A DNA stretch of 16,227 nucleotides from an uncultured Bacteroidales bacterium (GTDB taxonomy: Bacteria; Bacteroidota; Bacteroidia; Bacteroidales; P3), in the NCBI GenBank assembly GCA_947097635.1, contig CAMURW010000006.1:1-16227 (forward strand). Direction: 5' to 3'. Position numbers and translations under genes: made by a program. Positions 1-6,706 of this stretch are shown piece by piece (positions within the stretch are counted from its first letter, which is position 1; the number at the start of each line of letters is the position of its first letter). The notes under the pieces were generated by a model. It searched no databases, had not been told where the DNA came from, and worked only from the letters and a program-made list of their open reading frames with translations.

Positions 1-368
1 CCACCGAGCAGATGCTGCCCGCCATTACGGCTTGCACCGATGCCGCGCTGTTGGCAAAGATGAACGAGCGTGGTCAGGTGGCCAAAGGCGCTATCGTGGA
101 AGGTCCTCTGAGTTTGGATATCGCCATCAACAAGGAAGCTGCCGACATCAAGCACCTTGTAAGCCCTGTGGCCGGCGATGCCGACTGCCTGCTCTTCCCC
201 AACCTGGAAAGCAGCAACGTGTTCTACAAAGCTTGCACCAAATTCGCAAGCGCAGAACTGGCTTGTAAGGTAGTAGGCGCCAAAGTACCCTGCATCCTCA
301 CCAGCCGTGGCGACAGCATGAAGACCAAGCTGAACAGCATCGCCCTTGCTGCCATCTCCTGCAAATAA
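1..368 (+). CDS. ptb: Phosphate acyltransferase, phosphate butyryltransferase-like, C-terminal part
   Basis: This is the 3' end of a gene whose start lies left of the window; the reading phase begins at base 3 and the stop is TAA at 366-368. About 121 residues are visible. They match the C-terminal half of the phosphate acetyl/butyryltransferase family, which interconverts acyl-CoA plus phosphate with acyl phosphate plus CoA in the cytoplasm, usually paired with an acyl kinase for ATP formation. The family signatures seen are EGPLSLDIAINKEAA, SPVAGDADCLLFPNLES and the closing VGAKVPCILTSRGDS. The spacing and wording are closer to Ptb (butyryl or branched-chain acyl) than to the long Pta. A strong terminator follows directly, so no butyrate kinase gene is co-transcribed downstream; it may lie upstream, outside the window. 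Substrate choice cannot be decided from this fragment. Confidence 0.85.
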   Translation, partial: TEQMLPAITACTDAALLAKMNERGQVAKGAIVEGPLSLDIAINKEAADIKHLVSPVAGDADCLLFPNLESSNVFYKACTKFASAELACKVVGAKVPCILTSRGDSMKTKLNSIALAAISCK

Positions 369-402
369 TGTGCAGCACGCAAGGACTATAATAATCTTAT
401 GA

Positions 403-453
403 GGAATAGGCGGGGAGCCACAGGGTCGGCTTGTCGCCTATTCCTTGTTTTTT
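403..453 (+). terminator. Intrinsic terminator after the ptb-like gene
   Basis: A perfect 10-bp stem is formed by GGAATAGGCG (403-412) and CGCCTATTCC (435-444). Inside it, AGCC (416-419) can pair with GGCT (428-431). The stem is followed at once by the T-rich tract TTGTTTTTT (445-453). This is a textbook Rho-independent terminator on the + strand, 34 bp after the ptb-like stop codon. It also argues against the longer start at 431 for the next gene. Confidence 0.9.
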
Positions 454-529
454 CCTGAGCCCATATATCATCTCACAATCATCCTTAGCCCCCTTTATCA
501 TTACATCATTTACTTCGCATATTTTAGTT

Positions 530-904
530 ATGGAACAATACTTTGAAGGACTGAAAAACATCGCTATTACCATTTGTGATGCCGAAGGCAACATACTGGA
601 CATGAATCAGCACTCTGCCGATGTGAACAGTCATGGCCACAAGATTATTGGAAACAGCCTGCTGGACTGTCATCCCGAACCGGCACTCACACAGCTGAAG
701 ATGCTGCTCAGAGAACACAGGCTGAATGCCTACACCATAGAGAAAGCCACCCCTGAGGGCAAGGTGAAGAAACTCATCTACCAGACACCCTGGTACAAGG
801 GAAACGGCGATTTTGGCGGGTTGATAGAGTACTCCATAGAGATATCTTTCGATATGCCTCACTTCATCCGCCAGCCCAAGCCTCAGCCCAGGGAGAACGG
901 TTAA
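530..904 (+). CDS. Small single-domain PAS-like protein
   Basis: A 124-residue soluble protein with no signal peptide or membrane segment. It opens with a PAS-like core (AITICDAEGNILDMN, residues 12-26). Next comes GNSLLDCHPEPALTQLKMLL (41-60), whose Cys-His-Pro resembles the CHP motif of the small PAS/DUF438-type sensor proteins, and then strand-rich LIYQTPWYKGNG and GLIEYSIEISFDMPHF. No output domain is attached, so it may be a stand-alone ligand or redox sensor; that is inference. The start at 530 is preferred because the in-frame start at 431 would begin inside the terminator hairpin and add a non-conserved-looking, Ser/Ile-rich tail. It lies 19 bp upstream of the HsdR-N-like gene and is probably co-transcribed with it. 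The 76 bp between the terminator and this start show no clear promoter box. Confidence 0.8.
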   Translation: MEQYFEGLKNIAITICDAEGNILDMNQHSADVNSHGHKIIGNSLLDCHPEPALTQLKMLLREHRLNAYTIEKATPEGKVKKLIYQTPWYKGNGDFGGLIEYSIEISFDMPHFIRQPKPQPRENG

Positions 905-923
905 TCACCATCCTCGGATTTCT

Positions 924-1463
924 ATGGACTATCCTGCCTTGAATCTCCCTCCCTGCCGGCTCACTACGCGACAGGGCGATAATGGTCCGGAGGTTCTGGA
1001 CGAATACAGGCATCGTTTTGTGGCGCTGACACCCGAGGAGTGGGTACGCCAGCACATATTGTACTTATTGGACAAAGTGATGGGATACCCTAGGGAATTG
1101 CTGCAGGTGGAAGGGGCTATAGATGTGAATGGTATGCAACGGCGTTGCGATATAGTGGTGCACAGACCCGTGGAGGAGAATGGCAGCAGAACGCTAAAGC
1201 CGGCTATGATAGTGGAATGCAAACAGCCTTCTGTAAGGCTGACACAAAAAGTAATAGACCAAGCCAGTCGCTACAATCTGACGCTCCGCGTGCCCTATCT
1301 TTTTCTCACCAATGGCATGAAACATCTTTGCCTGCGCGTGAACAAGGAGCAGCAAGTACTGGAGCAGCTCCTTAGCTTTCCCACCTGGGAGGAGGTGTTA
1401 AGTGGCGGAGACATAGAAATCCTTCCGCCAGAGAACAAGTGCTGTTGTGGTCACGAACACTAG
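924..1463 (+). CDS. Stand-alone type I restriction HsdR N-terminal-like PD-(D/E)xK protein
   Basis: A 179-residue protein matching the HsdR N-terminal nuclease-like domain (HSDR_N_2 type) that occurs as a separate small protein in Bacteroidetes. The PD-(D/E)xK signature is readable: acidic helix residues in TPEEWVRQH (36-44), Asp76 in RRCDIVVH, and Glu98-x-Lys100 in IVECKQP, followed by the helix VIDQASRYN. All catalytic-type residues are present, so it could be an active nuclease. No helicase motor, HsdM or HsdS partner is encoded beside it, so it is not a type I restriction system here. The C-terminus is odd, with the Cys-rich tail KCCCGHEH (172-179), which could bind metal. The gene converges on birA with a single base between stop codons. 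Its cellular role is unknown. Confidence 0.85.
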   Translation: MDYPALNLPPCRLTTRQGDNGPEVLDEYRHRFVALTPEEWVRQHILYLLDKVMGYPRELLQVEGAIDVNGMQRRCDIVVHRPVEENGSRTLKPAMIVECKQPSVRLTQKVIDQASRYNLTLRVPYLFLTNGMKHLCLRVNKEQQVLEQLLSFPTWEEVLSGGDIEILPPENKCCCGHEH

Positions 1464-1464
1464 T

Positions 1465-2301
1465 TCAGAACACGAACTTCAACTCTTTCAGATCAGCTGT
1501 CAGTGGACTGCCTTCCTTGTCTATTAGTATTAGATGACCGAAACGGTTGACATCCATAAGGGTGGCTCGGAGGAACACGCCTTTGTATATATAGGGACAT
1601 TCTTCGTTGCGACGAAGCAGTAGGCTGCGGTAGTCGTTGTCTATTTGCTCCCAGTGGTGTGCCTGCAGTTGCCGGTAGCGCTTTTGGATATGCGGCAGCA
1701 AAGCATGCAGACACACGTCTAGCAGATATGGCTGCCCCGTAAGCTGGTGTAGCGATACAGGGTTGGGAATCCAGCTGCTGAAACGCTCTTGGTTCACGTT
1801 GAGTCCTACGCCTACGACACTGGACGATAATAAGTTGCCCGTAACGTGATTGCTGGTGAGAACGCCACAAATCTTTCTATTCTCTGTACTAATCTTTCTA
1901 TTCTCTATATTGCCGAAGGTGCTGCAGGAAACACTGGGCGTGGTGTCTGTGCATTCGTTCGTCGCCAGAGGAGATCCGCACTGAGTGACGTATATGTCAT
2001 TGGGCCATTTGATGCGGATACGACTTTGTAGCGCTGCCTGTTTGTGCAGCCAGTCTGTGATGCCTAGGGAGATGGCCTTGGTAATCATAAACTGGTCTGC
2101 CACAGGCAGGAAGGTGGGCCTTAGCACAATGCTGAAGGTGAGGTTCTTGCCGGGCTCACTTTCCCAGTGGTTGGCACCTTGCCCCACTCCTGCCGTCTGG
2201 CTGCGGGCGGCAACAACGTAGAACTCCTCGGTCTGAGAAAGGTCGAGGAGTTCGCAATATTTGTTGGTAGACTCCAGTTGGTCGAAGATATGAATGGGCA
2301 T
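1465..2301 (-). CDS. birA: Biotin--[acetyl-CoA-carboxylase] ligase
   Basis: Biotin protein ligase (278 aa) joins biotin, via biotinyl-AMP, to the lysine of biotin carboxyl carrier domains. The N-terminus IFDQLESTNKYC, the nucleotide/biotin loop AGVGQGANHWESEPGKNLTF (37-56), KWPND (98-102), RKICGVL (142-148) and GVGLNVNQ (164-171) identify the family. There is no N-terminal helix-turn-helix, so it is a ligase only, not a repressor. The start at 2301 was chosen because the family begins at MPIHIFDQLEST; a longer frame to 2358 would overlap the end of frr. Two oddities: an insertion of about 34 residues (roughly 106-141) sits between KWPNDIYV and RKICG, ending in a 7-residue tandem duplication, and the usual GRG of the loop reads GVG. 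It begins 8 bp after frr, probably in the same transcript. Confidence 0.93.
   Translation of the reverse strand: MPIHIFDQLESTNKYCELLDLSQTEEFYVVAARSQTAGVGQGANHWESEPGKNLTFSIVLRPTFLPVADQFMITKAISLGITDWLHKQAALQSRIRIKWPNDIYVTQCGSPLATNECTDTTPSVSCSTFGNIENRKISTENRKICGVLTSNHVTGNLLSSSVVGVGLNVNQERFSSWIPNPVSLHQLTGQPYLLDVCLHALLPHIQKRYRQLQAHHWEQIDNDYRSLLLRRNEECPYIYKGVFLRATLMDVNRFGHLILIDKEGSPLTADLKELKFVF
1870..1911. repeat. Two-copy 21-bp tandem repeat inside birA
   Basis: Copies at 1870-1890 and 1891-1911 differ at 2 of 21 positions. Read on the - strand they encode NIENRKI and STENRKI, so the duplication is in frame and duplicates the segment carrying the conserved lysine of the RKICG motif. The repeat forms the end of the insertion in the BirA loop. 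Confidence 0.92.
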
Positions 2302-2309
2302 CACGGCGC

Positions 2310-2873
2310 TTACACGGTCATGATTTCCCTTTCTTTCTCGGCGTAAATCTTGTCGCAATTGCCGATAAACCTATCTGTGGTATCTTGGAGCTCTTTCTCC
2401 ACCAGTTTCACCTCGTCCTCGGGCACCGATTGGTCTTTCAGTTTCTTCACTTTTTCCAGTACGTTGCGTCTGGCGTTGCGCACGTTCACCTTGGCGTTGT
2501 CCACTATTGCCTTAGCCTCTTTGGAAAGCTGTTTGCGGCGTTCTTCGGTGAGAGGGGGTATGCTGATGCGCAGCAGGTCGCCTTCGTGACGTGGGGTGAA
2601 CCCCAGGTTGGCGTCCAGAATGGCTTTGTTGATAGTGCCAATAATGTTTTTGTCCCAAGGCTGAATGACGATACTGCGGGCATCGGGAGTGGTGATGTTG
2701 GCAGTCTGGCTGATATCGGTAGGAGTGCCGTAATAGTCAATCTTCACTCCTGCCAGCATGCCTGGATTGGCTTTGCCGGCACGTATTTTCTCCAGTTCCT
2801 TCTCCAGGAAGTTGACCGAGGACTGCATGTTTTTCTTTGCCTCGTCGAGGCAGGCTTTTGATAAATCGTTCAT
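2310..2873 (-). CDS. frr: Ribosome recycling factor
   Basis: A 187-residue protein of normal length for RRF, which works with EF-G to split post-termination ribosomes so the subunits can be reused. Family marks are KIRAGKANPGML (residues about 29-40), the hinge segment with IQPWDK, EGDLLRISIPPLTEERRKQL in the long helical arm, and the basic NVRNARRNVLEKVKKLK. The rest is highly charged coiled-coil helix, as expected. It lies 44 bp downstream of pyrH, the widely conserved pyrH-frr arrangement, and 8 bp upstream of birA. No internal terminator is visible between the three genes, so pyrH-frr-birA is likely one transcript. Confidence 0.97.
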   Translation of the reverse strand: MNDLSKACLDEAKKNMQSSVNFLEKELEKIRAGKANPGMLAGVKIDYYGTPTDISQTANITTPDARSIVIQPWDKNIIGTINKAILDANLGFTPRHEGDLLRISIPPLTEERRKQLSKEAKAIVDNAKVNVRNARRNVLEKVKKLKDQSVPEDEVKLVEKELQDTTDRFIGNCDKIYAEKEREIMTV

Positions 2874-2917
2874 ATAATATAGTTTAAAGGTTCATAAGGC
2901 TCATAATGTTGGGGACG

Positions 2918-3622
2918 TTATTTCACTTCGGTGCCTATGGCTTCTCCTGCCACCACCTTGAGTAGGTTGCCTGGCTTGTTCATGTCGAATACATAGATGG
3001 GCAATTTGTTTTCCTCGCAGAGGGCGAAGGCGGTAAGGTCCATCACTTTCAGTTTCTTGCTGAGGCATTCCGAGAAGGAAATTTCGGTGAACCTGGTGGC
3101 AGTGGGGTCTTTCTCGGGGTCGGCGCTGTAGATGCCGTCCACGCGTGTGCCTTTGAGGATGGCATCGGCTTTGATTTCCATGGCACGCAGTGCGCTGGCG
3201 GTGTCTGTGGTGAAGAAGGGTTCTCTGCTGCCGCCTCCTATCACCACTACCTTGCCGTCCTTCATCGCTTCTATGGCTCTGCGATGGCTCATCTCCTTGC
3301 AGATAGGCTCTATGGCCAGCCCACTCAGCAGCTCTGTGCGCATGCCTTGTTTCTCCAACTCCTGCTGCAGAGCCATGCTGTTGATAAGCGTGGCTAGCAT
3401 GCCCATGTAATCGCCTTGCACACGGTCCATGCCTTGTGCGGTGCCGCTGATGCCGCGGAAGATATTGCCGCCGCCGATGACAATAGCTACTTGTATGCCT
3501 TTGTCCACAACCAGCTTGATGTCGTTTCCGTATTGCTCCAGCATCCTGGGAGAGATACCATAACTTTGGTCGCCCATGAGCGATTCGCCGCTCAGTTTTA
3601 AAAGGATTCTGTTGTATTTCAT
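2918..3622 (-). CDS. pyrH: UMP kinase
   Basis: A 234-residue amino acid kinase-fold enzyme that phosphorylates UMP to UDP with ATP, feeding UTP/CTP synthesis. It shows KLSGESLMG (residues 9-17), the glycine loop IGGGNIFRG, MGMLATLINSMAL, LKGTRVDGIYSADPEKDPTA and KVMDLTAFALCEENKLPI. All are typical of bacterial PyrH rather than eukaryotic-type UMP/CMP kinase. One departure stands out: the segment before FFTTDTAS reads GGGSREP, where the family nearly always has (A/G)GTGNP. The substitution is confirmed in the DNA around 3219-3236 and the frame is intact. PyrH is the head gene of the pyrH-frr-birA cluster, with a promoter-like box at 3704-3711 upstream. Confidence 0.95.
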   Translation of the reverse strand: MKYNRILLKLSGESLMGDQSYGISPRMLEQYGNDIKLVVDKGIQVAIVIGGGNIFRGISGTAQGMDRVQGDYMGMLATLINSMALQQELEKQGMRTELLSGLAIEPICKEMSHRRAIEAMKDGKVVVIGGGSREPFFTTDTASALRAMEIKADAILKGTRVDGIYSADPEKDPTATRFTEISFSECLSKKLKVMDLTAFALCEENKLPIYVFDMNKPGNLLKVVAGEAIGTEVK

Positions 3623-3703
3623 TATTTATTGCGTCATTAATACTCGTATAAATGTCTGAGAACTATGTTATTTGTGGTTTTGTGACTACTCGCAAAGAAC
3701 TTT

Positions 3704-3711
3704 CAAAAATA
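3704..3711 (-). promoter_or_regulatory. Bacteroidetes-type -7 box upstream of pyrH
   Basis: On the - strand the sequence reads TATTTTTG, matching the TAnnTTTG -7 consensus of Bacteroidetes promoters, 82 bp upstream of the pyrH ATG. The upstream region is A/T-rich but has no clean TTTG at -33, so the assignment is moderate. It would separate pyrH-frr-birA from comF, whose stop lies upstream at 3765. Confidence 0.45.
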
Positions 3712-3764
3712 AGAAAAAAAACATCACGGACGGAGAAAAAGTTGAAAAAAATGTTTCCTTTGTG

Positions 3765-4496
3765 TCATACGTCGCTGGCGATAGCAAGGGTGGCAACGCT
3801 GATTTTGACACCCTGAATCTTTTTCAGCGCGCTCCAGCAGGCTTCGATAGTAGCCCCTGTTGTGAGGACGTCATCCACCAGCAGGATATGTTTATTATCC
3901 AGTTTGTGAGCGTTTTGTAGCGAGAAGACGCCTTTCATGTTCTCCGAACGCTCGCTACGTGAGAGGTGGGTCTGGGTGGAGGTGTAGGTATGGCGTATCA
4001 GGCAGTCTTCCATGACAGGATGTGGGAATGTCTCGACAATGCCGTGGCAGATAAGGATACTTTGGTTATAGCCTCTTCGGCGTTGTTTCCTGCGATGCAA
4101 GGGTACTGGTACTATGATGTCTACGTCGTTGAAACGGTCGCTTTCCTGCATTGAAGCGCCCAGCCAGTTGCCGGCTATGCGAGCCAGTTCTGTGCTGTTG
4201 CGGTATTTGATGCTATGGATGATGCTCTGCGTGACGTTGCCGTGGATGAAAGTGAGGTACGAGGTGGCAGCAACAAAAGGTATGCGCCCTGCCAGACGTT
4301 GTTCCGCAACGTTGTTTTCTCTTACGGCATAGTCTGTTACAGGCAGGTGTAGTTGGCAACGGGTGCACAGCCTTCCCTGTTCGCCCACCAGCCGCTCTCC
4401 GCAATGGCAGCAAGTGTCTGGAAAGAGCAGTTTTGTCAGGGAGGCGACAGCGGTCTTGAATCCATGGACAACCTGAATGTCGTTTCTACGCATCAT
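3765..4496 (-). CDS. comF: ComF family phosphoribosyltransferase-like protein
   Basis: A 243-residue ComF/GntX-type protein. The N-terminus holds a zinc-binding motif, Cys29/30-x-Cys32 and Cys44-x2-Cys47 (CCHCGERL, CTRC). The C-terminus carries the type I phosphoribosyltransferase PRPP loop HILLVDDVLTTGATI (203-217), preceded by IIVPVPLHRRKQRRRGYNQS (127-146), the typical ComF basic stretch. Homologues support DNA uptake or recombination in naturally competent bacteria, but many carriers are not known to be competent, so the role here is unproven. The start at 4496 (tandem ATG codons, 4493 also possible) avoids overlap with the queA stop 38 bp upstream and gives a family-typical length; the longer frame to 4616 reads through the end of queA. 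It is likely the last gene of the lipoprotein-pssA-queA-comF run. Confidence 0.88.
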   Translation of the reverse strand: MMRRNDIQVVHGFKTAVASLTKLLFPDTCCHCGERLVGEQGRLCTRCQLHLPVTDYAVRENNVAEQRLAGRIPFVAATSYLTFIHGNVTQSIIHSIKYRNSTELARIAGNWLGASMQESDRFNDVDIIVPVPLHRRKQRRRGYNQSILICHGIVETFPHPVMEDCLIRHTYTSTQTHLSRSERSENMKGVFSLQNAHKLDNKHILLVDDVLTTGATIEACWSALKKIQGVKISVATLAIASDV

Positions 4497-4534
4497 AAAA
4501 TCAGTGGATTGTGGCAAATTCCAGACGTGGAACG

Positions 4535-5755
4535 TCAGGAGATGAACAGACAGCTGTCGCCATAGCTCAGGAAGCGAAAGTCGTGATCCAGAGCGTAACG
4601 ATAACATTCCTTCCACTGGTCGCCAATGAGGGCAGAAACCAGTAGTAACAGTGTGCTTTTGGGCTGGTGGAAGTTGGTGATAATGCCGTCTATCACATGA
4701 TAATGGTAGCCGGGGGCTATCAGCAACTGTGTGTCACCTTCGATATGCTGTTGGTTGTGCCGCTGCATCCACTGCCGTATGTTTTCGTAGCTTTGCTGCA
4801 GCGTTGTGGCTTTGCTTTCAAGTTCATAGGGATCCCACTGCAGCACATGCATGGCTTCCATCCCAGGGTTGTATTGCAGCTTCACGCCGAACCAGTACAG
4901 CGATTCCAGCGTACGGACCGTGGTCGTGCCGACAGCTATTAGTGGGTGTCTGTCGGCGGATTGTATGTGCGAGAGTATGTGGTCGATATTGCAGAACGTG
5001 ATCTGCACCTTTTCCACATGCATCTCGTGCTCGCCAATGGTGTTGCTGCTCACTGGCTTGAAGGTTCCGGCTCCCACGTGCAAGGTGGTGAACTCCGTCT
5101 TAATGCCCTTGTTTCTCACGTTGCGTAGCACCTCATCGGTGAAATGCAGACCCGCCGTGGGCGCTGCCACGCTGCCTTCGTATTGCGCATATACGGTTTG
5201 GTAGCGCTCGTTGTCGCTGCTTTCGGCATCGCGATGCAGGTAAGGGGGCAGTGGAATGATGCCTGCTGCCTGTATTATCTCGGCCAACGAGAAATTGCCG
5301 TCCCAGTCGAAATCTATTATCCATGCGTTTCCCACGGCCTGACGTCGTGTGGCGTGCAGTGTTACCTCCTTTCCTTCTATGGTGAGTTTGTGCGACAGGG
5401 TGGGTTCTTTCCAACGCTTGTTGTTGCCCACGAAGCAGTGCCAGGTGCTATGATTCCGTTGCTCGAAGGCCCGAGCTACAGGCATCTGGTAGGGTTCTAG
5501 GCAGAACACCTCGATCACGGCTCCCGTCTCTTTGTGGAAAAAGAGGCGGGCGTGGATTACTTTGGTGTTGTTGAATACCAGCATGGTGCCCGACTCCAGT
5601 ATTTCCGAGATGTGGAAAAACCGTGCCTCGCTGAGTTGTCCATGCTTGAGGACGAGCAGCTTGCTGTGGTCGCGCCAGGCTAGTGGGTATTTCGCTATGC
5701 GTTCGTTTGGGAGGGGGTAGTCGTAGTCGGCGATAGGAATATCGCGAGGGTTCAT
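4535..5755 (-). CDS. queA: S-adenosylmethionine:tRNA ribosyltransferase-isomerase (long QueA form)
   Basis: QueA moves the ribosyl group of S-adenosylmethionine onto the 7-aminomethyl-7-deazaguanine at tRNA position 34, making epoxyqueuosine. Signatures are MNPRDIPIADYDYPLPNERI (1-20), MLVFNNTKVIHARLFF (58-73), GSVAAPTAGLHFTDEVL (194-210), LHVGAGTFKPV (225-235), IAVGTTTVRTLESLY (273-287) and ITNFHQPKSTLLLLVSA (359-375), ending FRFLSYGDSCLFIS. At 406 aa it is longer than the usual ~350-residue QueA, matching a longer Bacteroidetes variant with extra segments around residues 90-150. Some genomes in the group may carry both forms, so this could be the paralogue rather than the main enzyme. The start at 5755 gives the conserved N-terminus; the frame upstream reads through the hairpin at 5828-5879 and is unlike the family. 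No preQ1 riboswitch was seen upstream. Confidence 0.92.
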   Translation of the reverse strand: MNPRDIPIADYDYPLPNERIAKYPLAWRDHSKLLVLKHGQLSEARFFHISEILESGTMLVFNNTKVIHARLFFHKETGAVIEVFCLEPYQMPVARAFEQRNHSTWHCFVGNNKRWKEPTLSHKLTIEGKEVTLHATRRQAVGNAWIIDFDWDGNFSLAEIIQAAGIIPLPPYLHRDAESSDNERYQTVYAQYEGSVAAPTAGLHFTDEVLRNVRNKGIKTEFTTLHVGAGTFKPVSSNTIGEHEMHVEKVQITFCNIDHILSHIQSADRHPLIAVGTTTVRTLESLYWFGVKLQYNPGMEAMHVLQWDPYELESKATTLQQSYENIRQWMQRHNQQHIEGDTQLLIAPGYHYHVIDGIITNFHQPKSTLLLLVSALIGDQWKECYRYALDHDFRFLSYGDSCLFIS

Positions 5756-5827
5756 AGACAGGGAATTAAGTGTTTTCCTAGGGGTGTATATGAGGTGTAG
5801 GCTGTTGAGGTATAGGTATTTATTGCA

Positions 5828-5879
5828 AGCGGGATGCATACGCAAGGAGGTTAGTGCCCCTGTCGTGCTGCATCCCGCT
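5828..5879. repeat. Long hairpin between pssA and queA
   Basis: AGCGGGATGCA (5828-5838) and TGCATCCCGCT (5869-5879) are exact reverse complements, giving an 11-bp perfect stem with a 30-nt loop. No T-run follows on either strand, so it is not a standard terminator. It sits in the 150-bp gap after pssA and before queA, 73 bp upstream of the queA ATG. It may protect or punctuate the transcript, or be a small palindromic insertion. Confidence 0.75.
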
Positions 5880-5905
5880 GGTTATGATATGGTGTTGGGC
5901 GGGGG

Positions 5906-6688
5906 TTATCCTAGTGTGTCGGCATCGACCGTGGTGTCCGCATCCAATGTCTGCTGCTGTGTGCAGAAGGAGAGGATGATGTACCACAGGATTATCAGCG
6001 GCAGGCCGGCGTAGCCGAAGATGACAAGCAGCCCCAGGCAACCTATCAGGAAGATGTAGCGAATGCCATTGCCTTTCCATTTTAGGTTCTTGAATTTCAG
6101 CGAGAACATGGGCAGACGACTAACCATCAGCAAATCCAGCAGGACGGAAACCACAGCCAGCACTACCAGGGCTAGGTCGTTCTCCATAAACAGGTTGCTC
6201 CACACTTCGTAGTGTACCACGGGGTTGAATAGGGAAGGCAGGAAGGAGAGTTCGTTCCAGCAGATGTCGCTCACCACCCCTATGCCGGCCCACAGCACTG
6301 CATTGGCAGGCACCGGCAGTCCGCGGAAGGAATGATGCTGCCTGTCGGCCAAGTTGTACGCTGCCAGGCGATAGGCGGCAAAGACGGGGATGAGGAACGC
6401 TATGTATTTGATTATCGTGCTGGTGCTATGTTCCCATAGCAGCCCGAACAGGATAAATCCCGGTGCCACACCGCTAGTAACGGCATCGGCCAGCGAATCC
6501 AGTTCGCGTCCCAGCGGCGACTCACATTTTAGCAGCCGTGCCGCCAGACCATCGAAGAAGTCCAGAAAGATGCCCAGCAGTATAAACGCTGCTGCCTCCT
6601 GAAAACGTCCGAATGCCGCCATTCTGGCAGCTACTACGCCGCAAAACAGGTTGCCGAGAGTGATGAGGTTAGGGATTTGTTTTTTCAT
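5906..6688 (-). CDS. pssA: CDP-diacylglycerol--serine O-phosphatidyltransferase
   Basis: A 260-residue membrane enzyme that makes phosphatidylserine, the precursor of phosphatidylethanolamine, from CDP-diacylglycerol and serine. The CDP-alcohol phosphatidyltransferase motif DGx2ARx8Gx3Dx3D is complete: Asp46-Gly47, Ala50-Arg51, Gly60, Asp64 and Asp68. The N-terminus MKKQIPNLITLGNLFCGVVA is typical of type II PssA. Several hydrophobic stretches follow (about 75-110, 120-140, 170-190 and 210-240), consistent with a multi-pass inner-membrane protein. The C-terminal tail after residue 245 is hydrophilic and Asp/Thr-rich. The start codon is 18 bp after the stop of the upstream TPR lipoprotein, so the two are probably co-transcribed. 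A phosphatidylserine decarboxylase gene, often adjacent in other bacteria, is not in the window. Confidence 0.95.
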   Translation of the reverse strand: MKKQIPNLITLGNLFCGVVAARMAAFGRFQEAAAFILLGIFLDFFDGLAARLLKCESPLGRELDSLADAVTSGVAPGFILFGLLWEHSTSTIIKYIAFLIPVFAAYRLAAYNLADRQHHSFRGLPVPANAVLWAGIGVVSDICWNELSFLPSLFNPVVHYEVWSNLFMENDLALVVLAVVSVLLDLLMVSRLPMFSLKFKNLKWKGNGIRYIFLIGCLGLLVIFGYAGLPLIILWYIILSFCTQQQTLDADTTVDADTLG

Positions 6689-6706
6689 AACCTAATAACC
6701 TTAGTA

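Noticed and set aside
924..1463. Remnant of a complete type I restriction system
   Set aside because: No HsdM, HsdS or HsdR motor sequence lies nearby, and the gene is a complete small protein of a family that occurs alone, so it is not a decayed hsdR.
5756..5905. preQ1 riboswitch upstream of queA
   Set aside because: Checked on the - strand; the small pseudoknot signature expected of preQ1-I aptamers is not present. Only the long hairpin at 5828-5879 is there.
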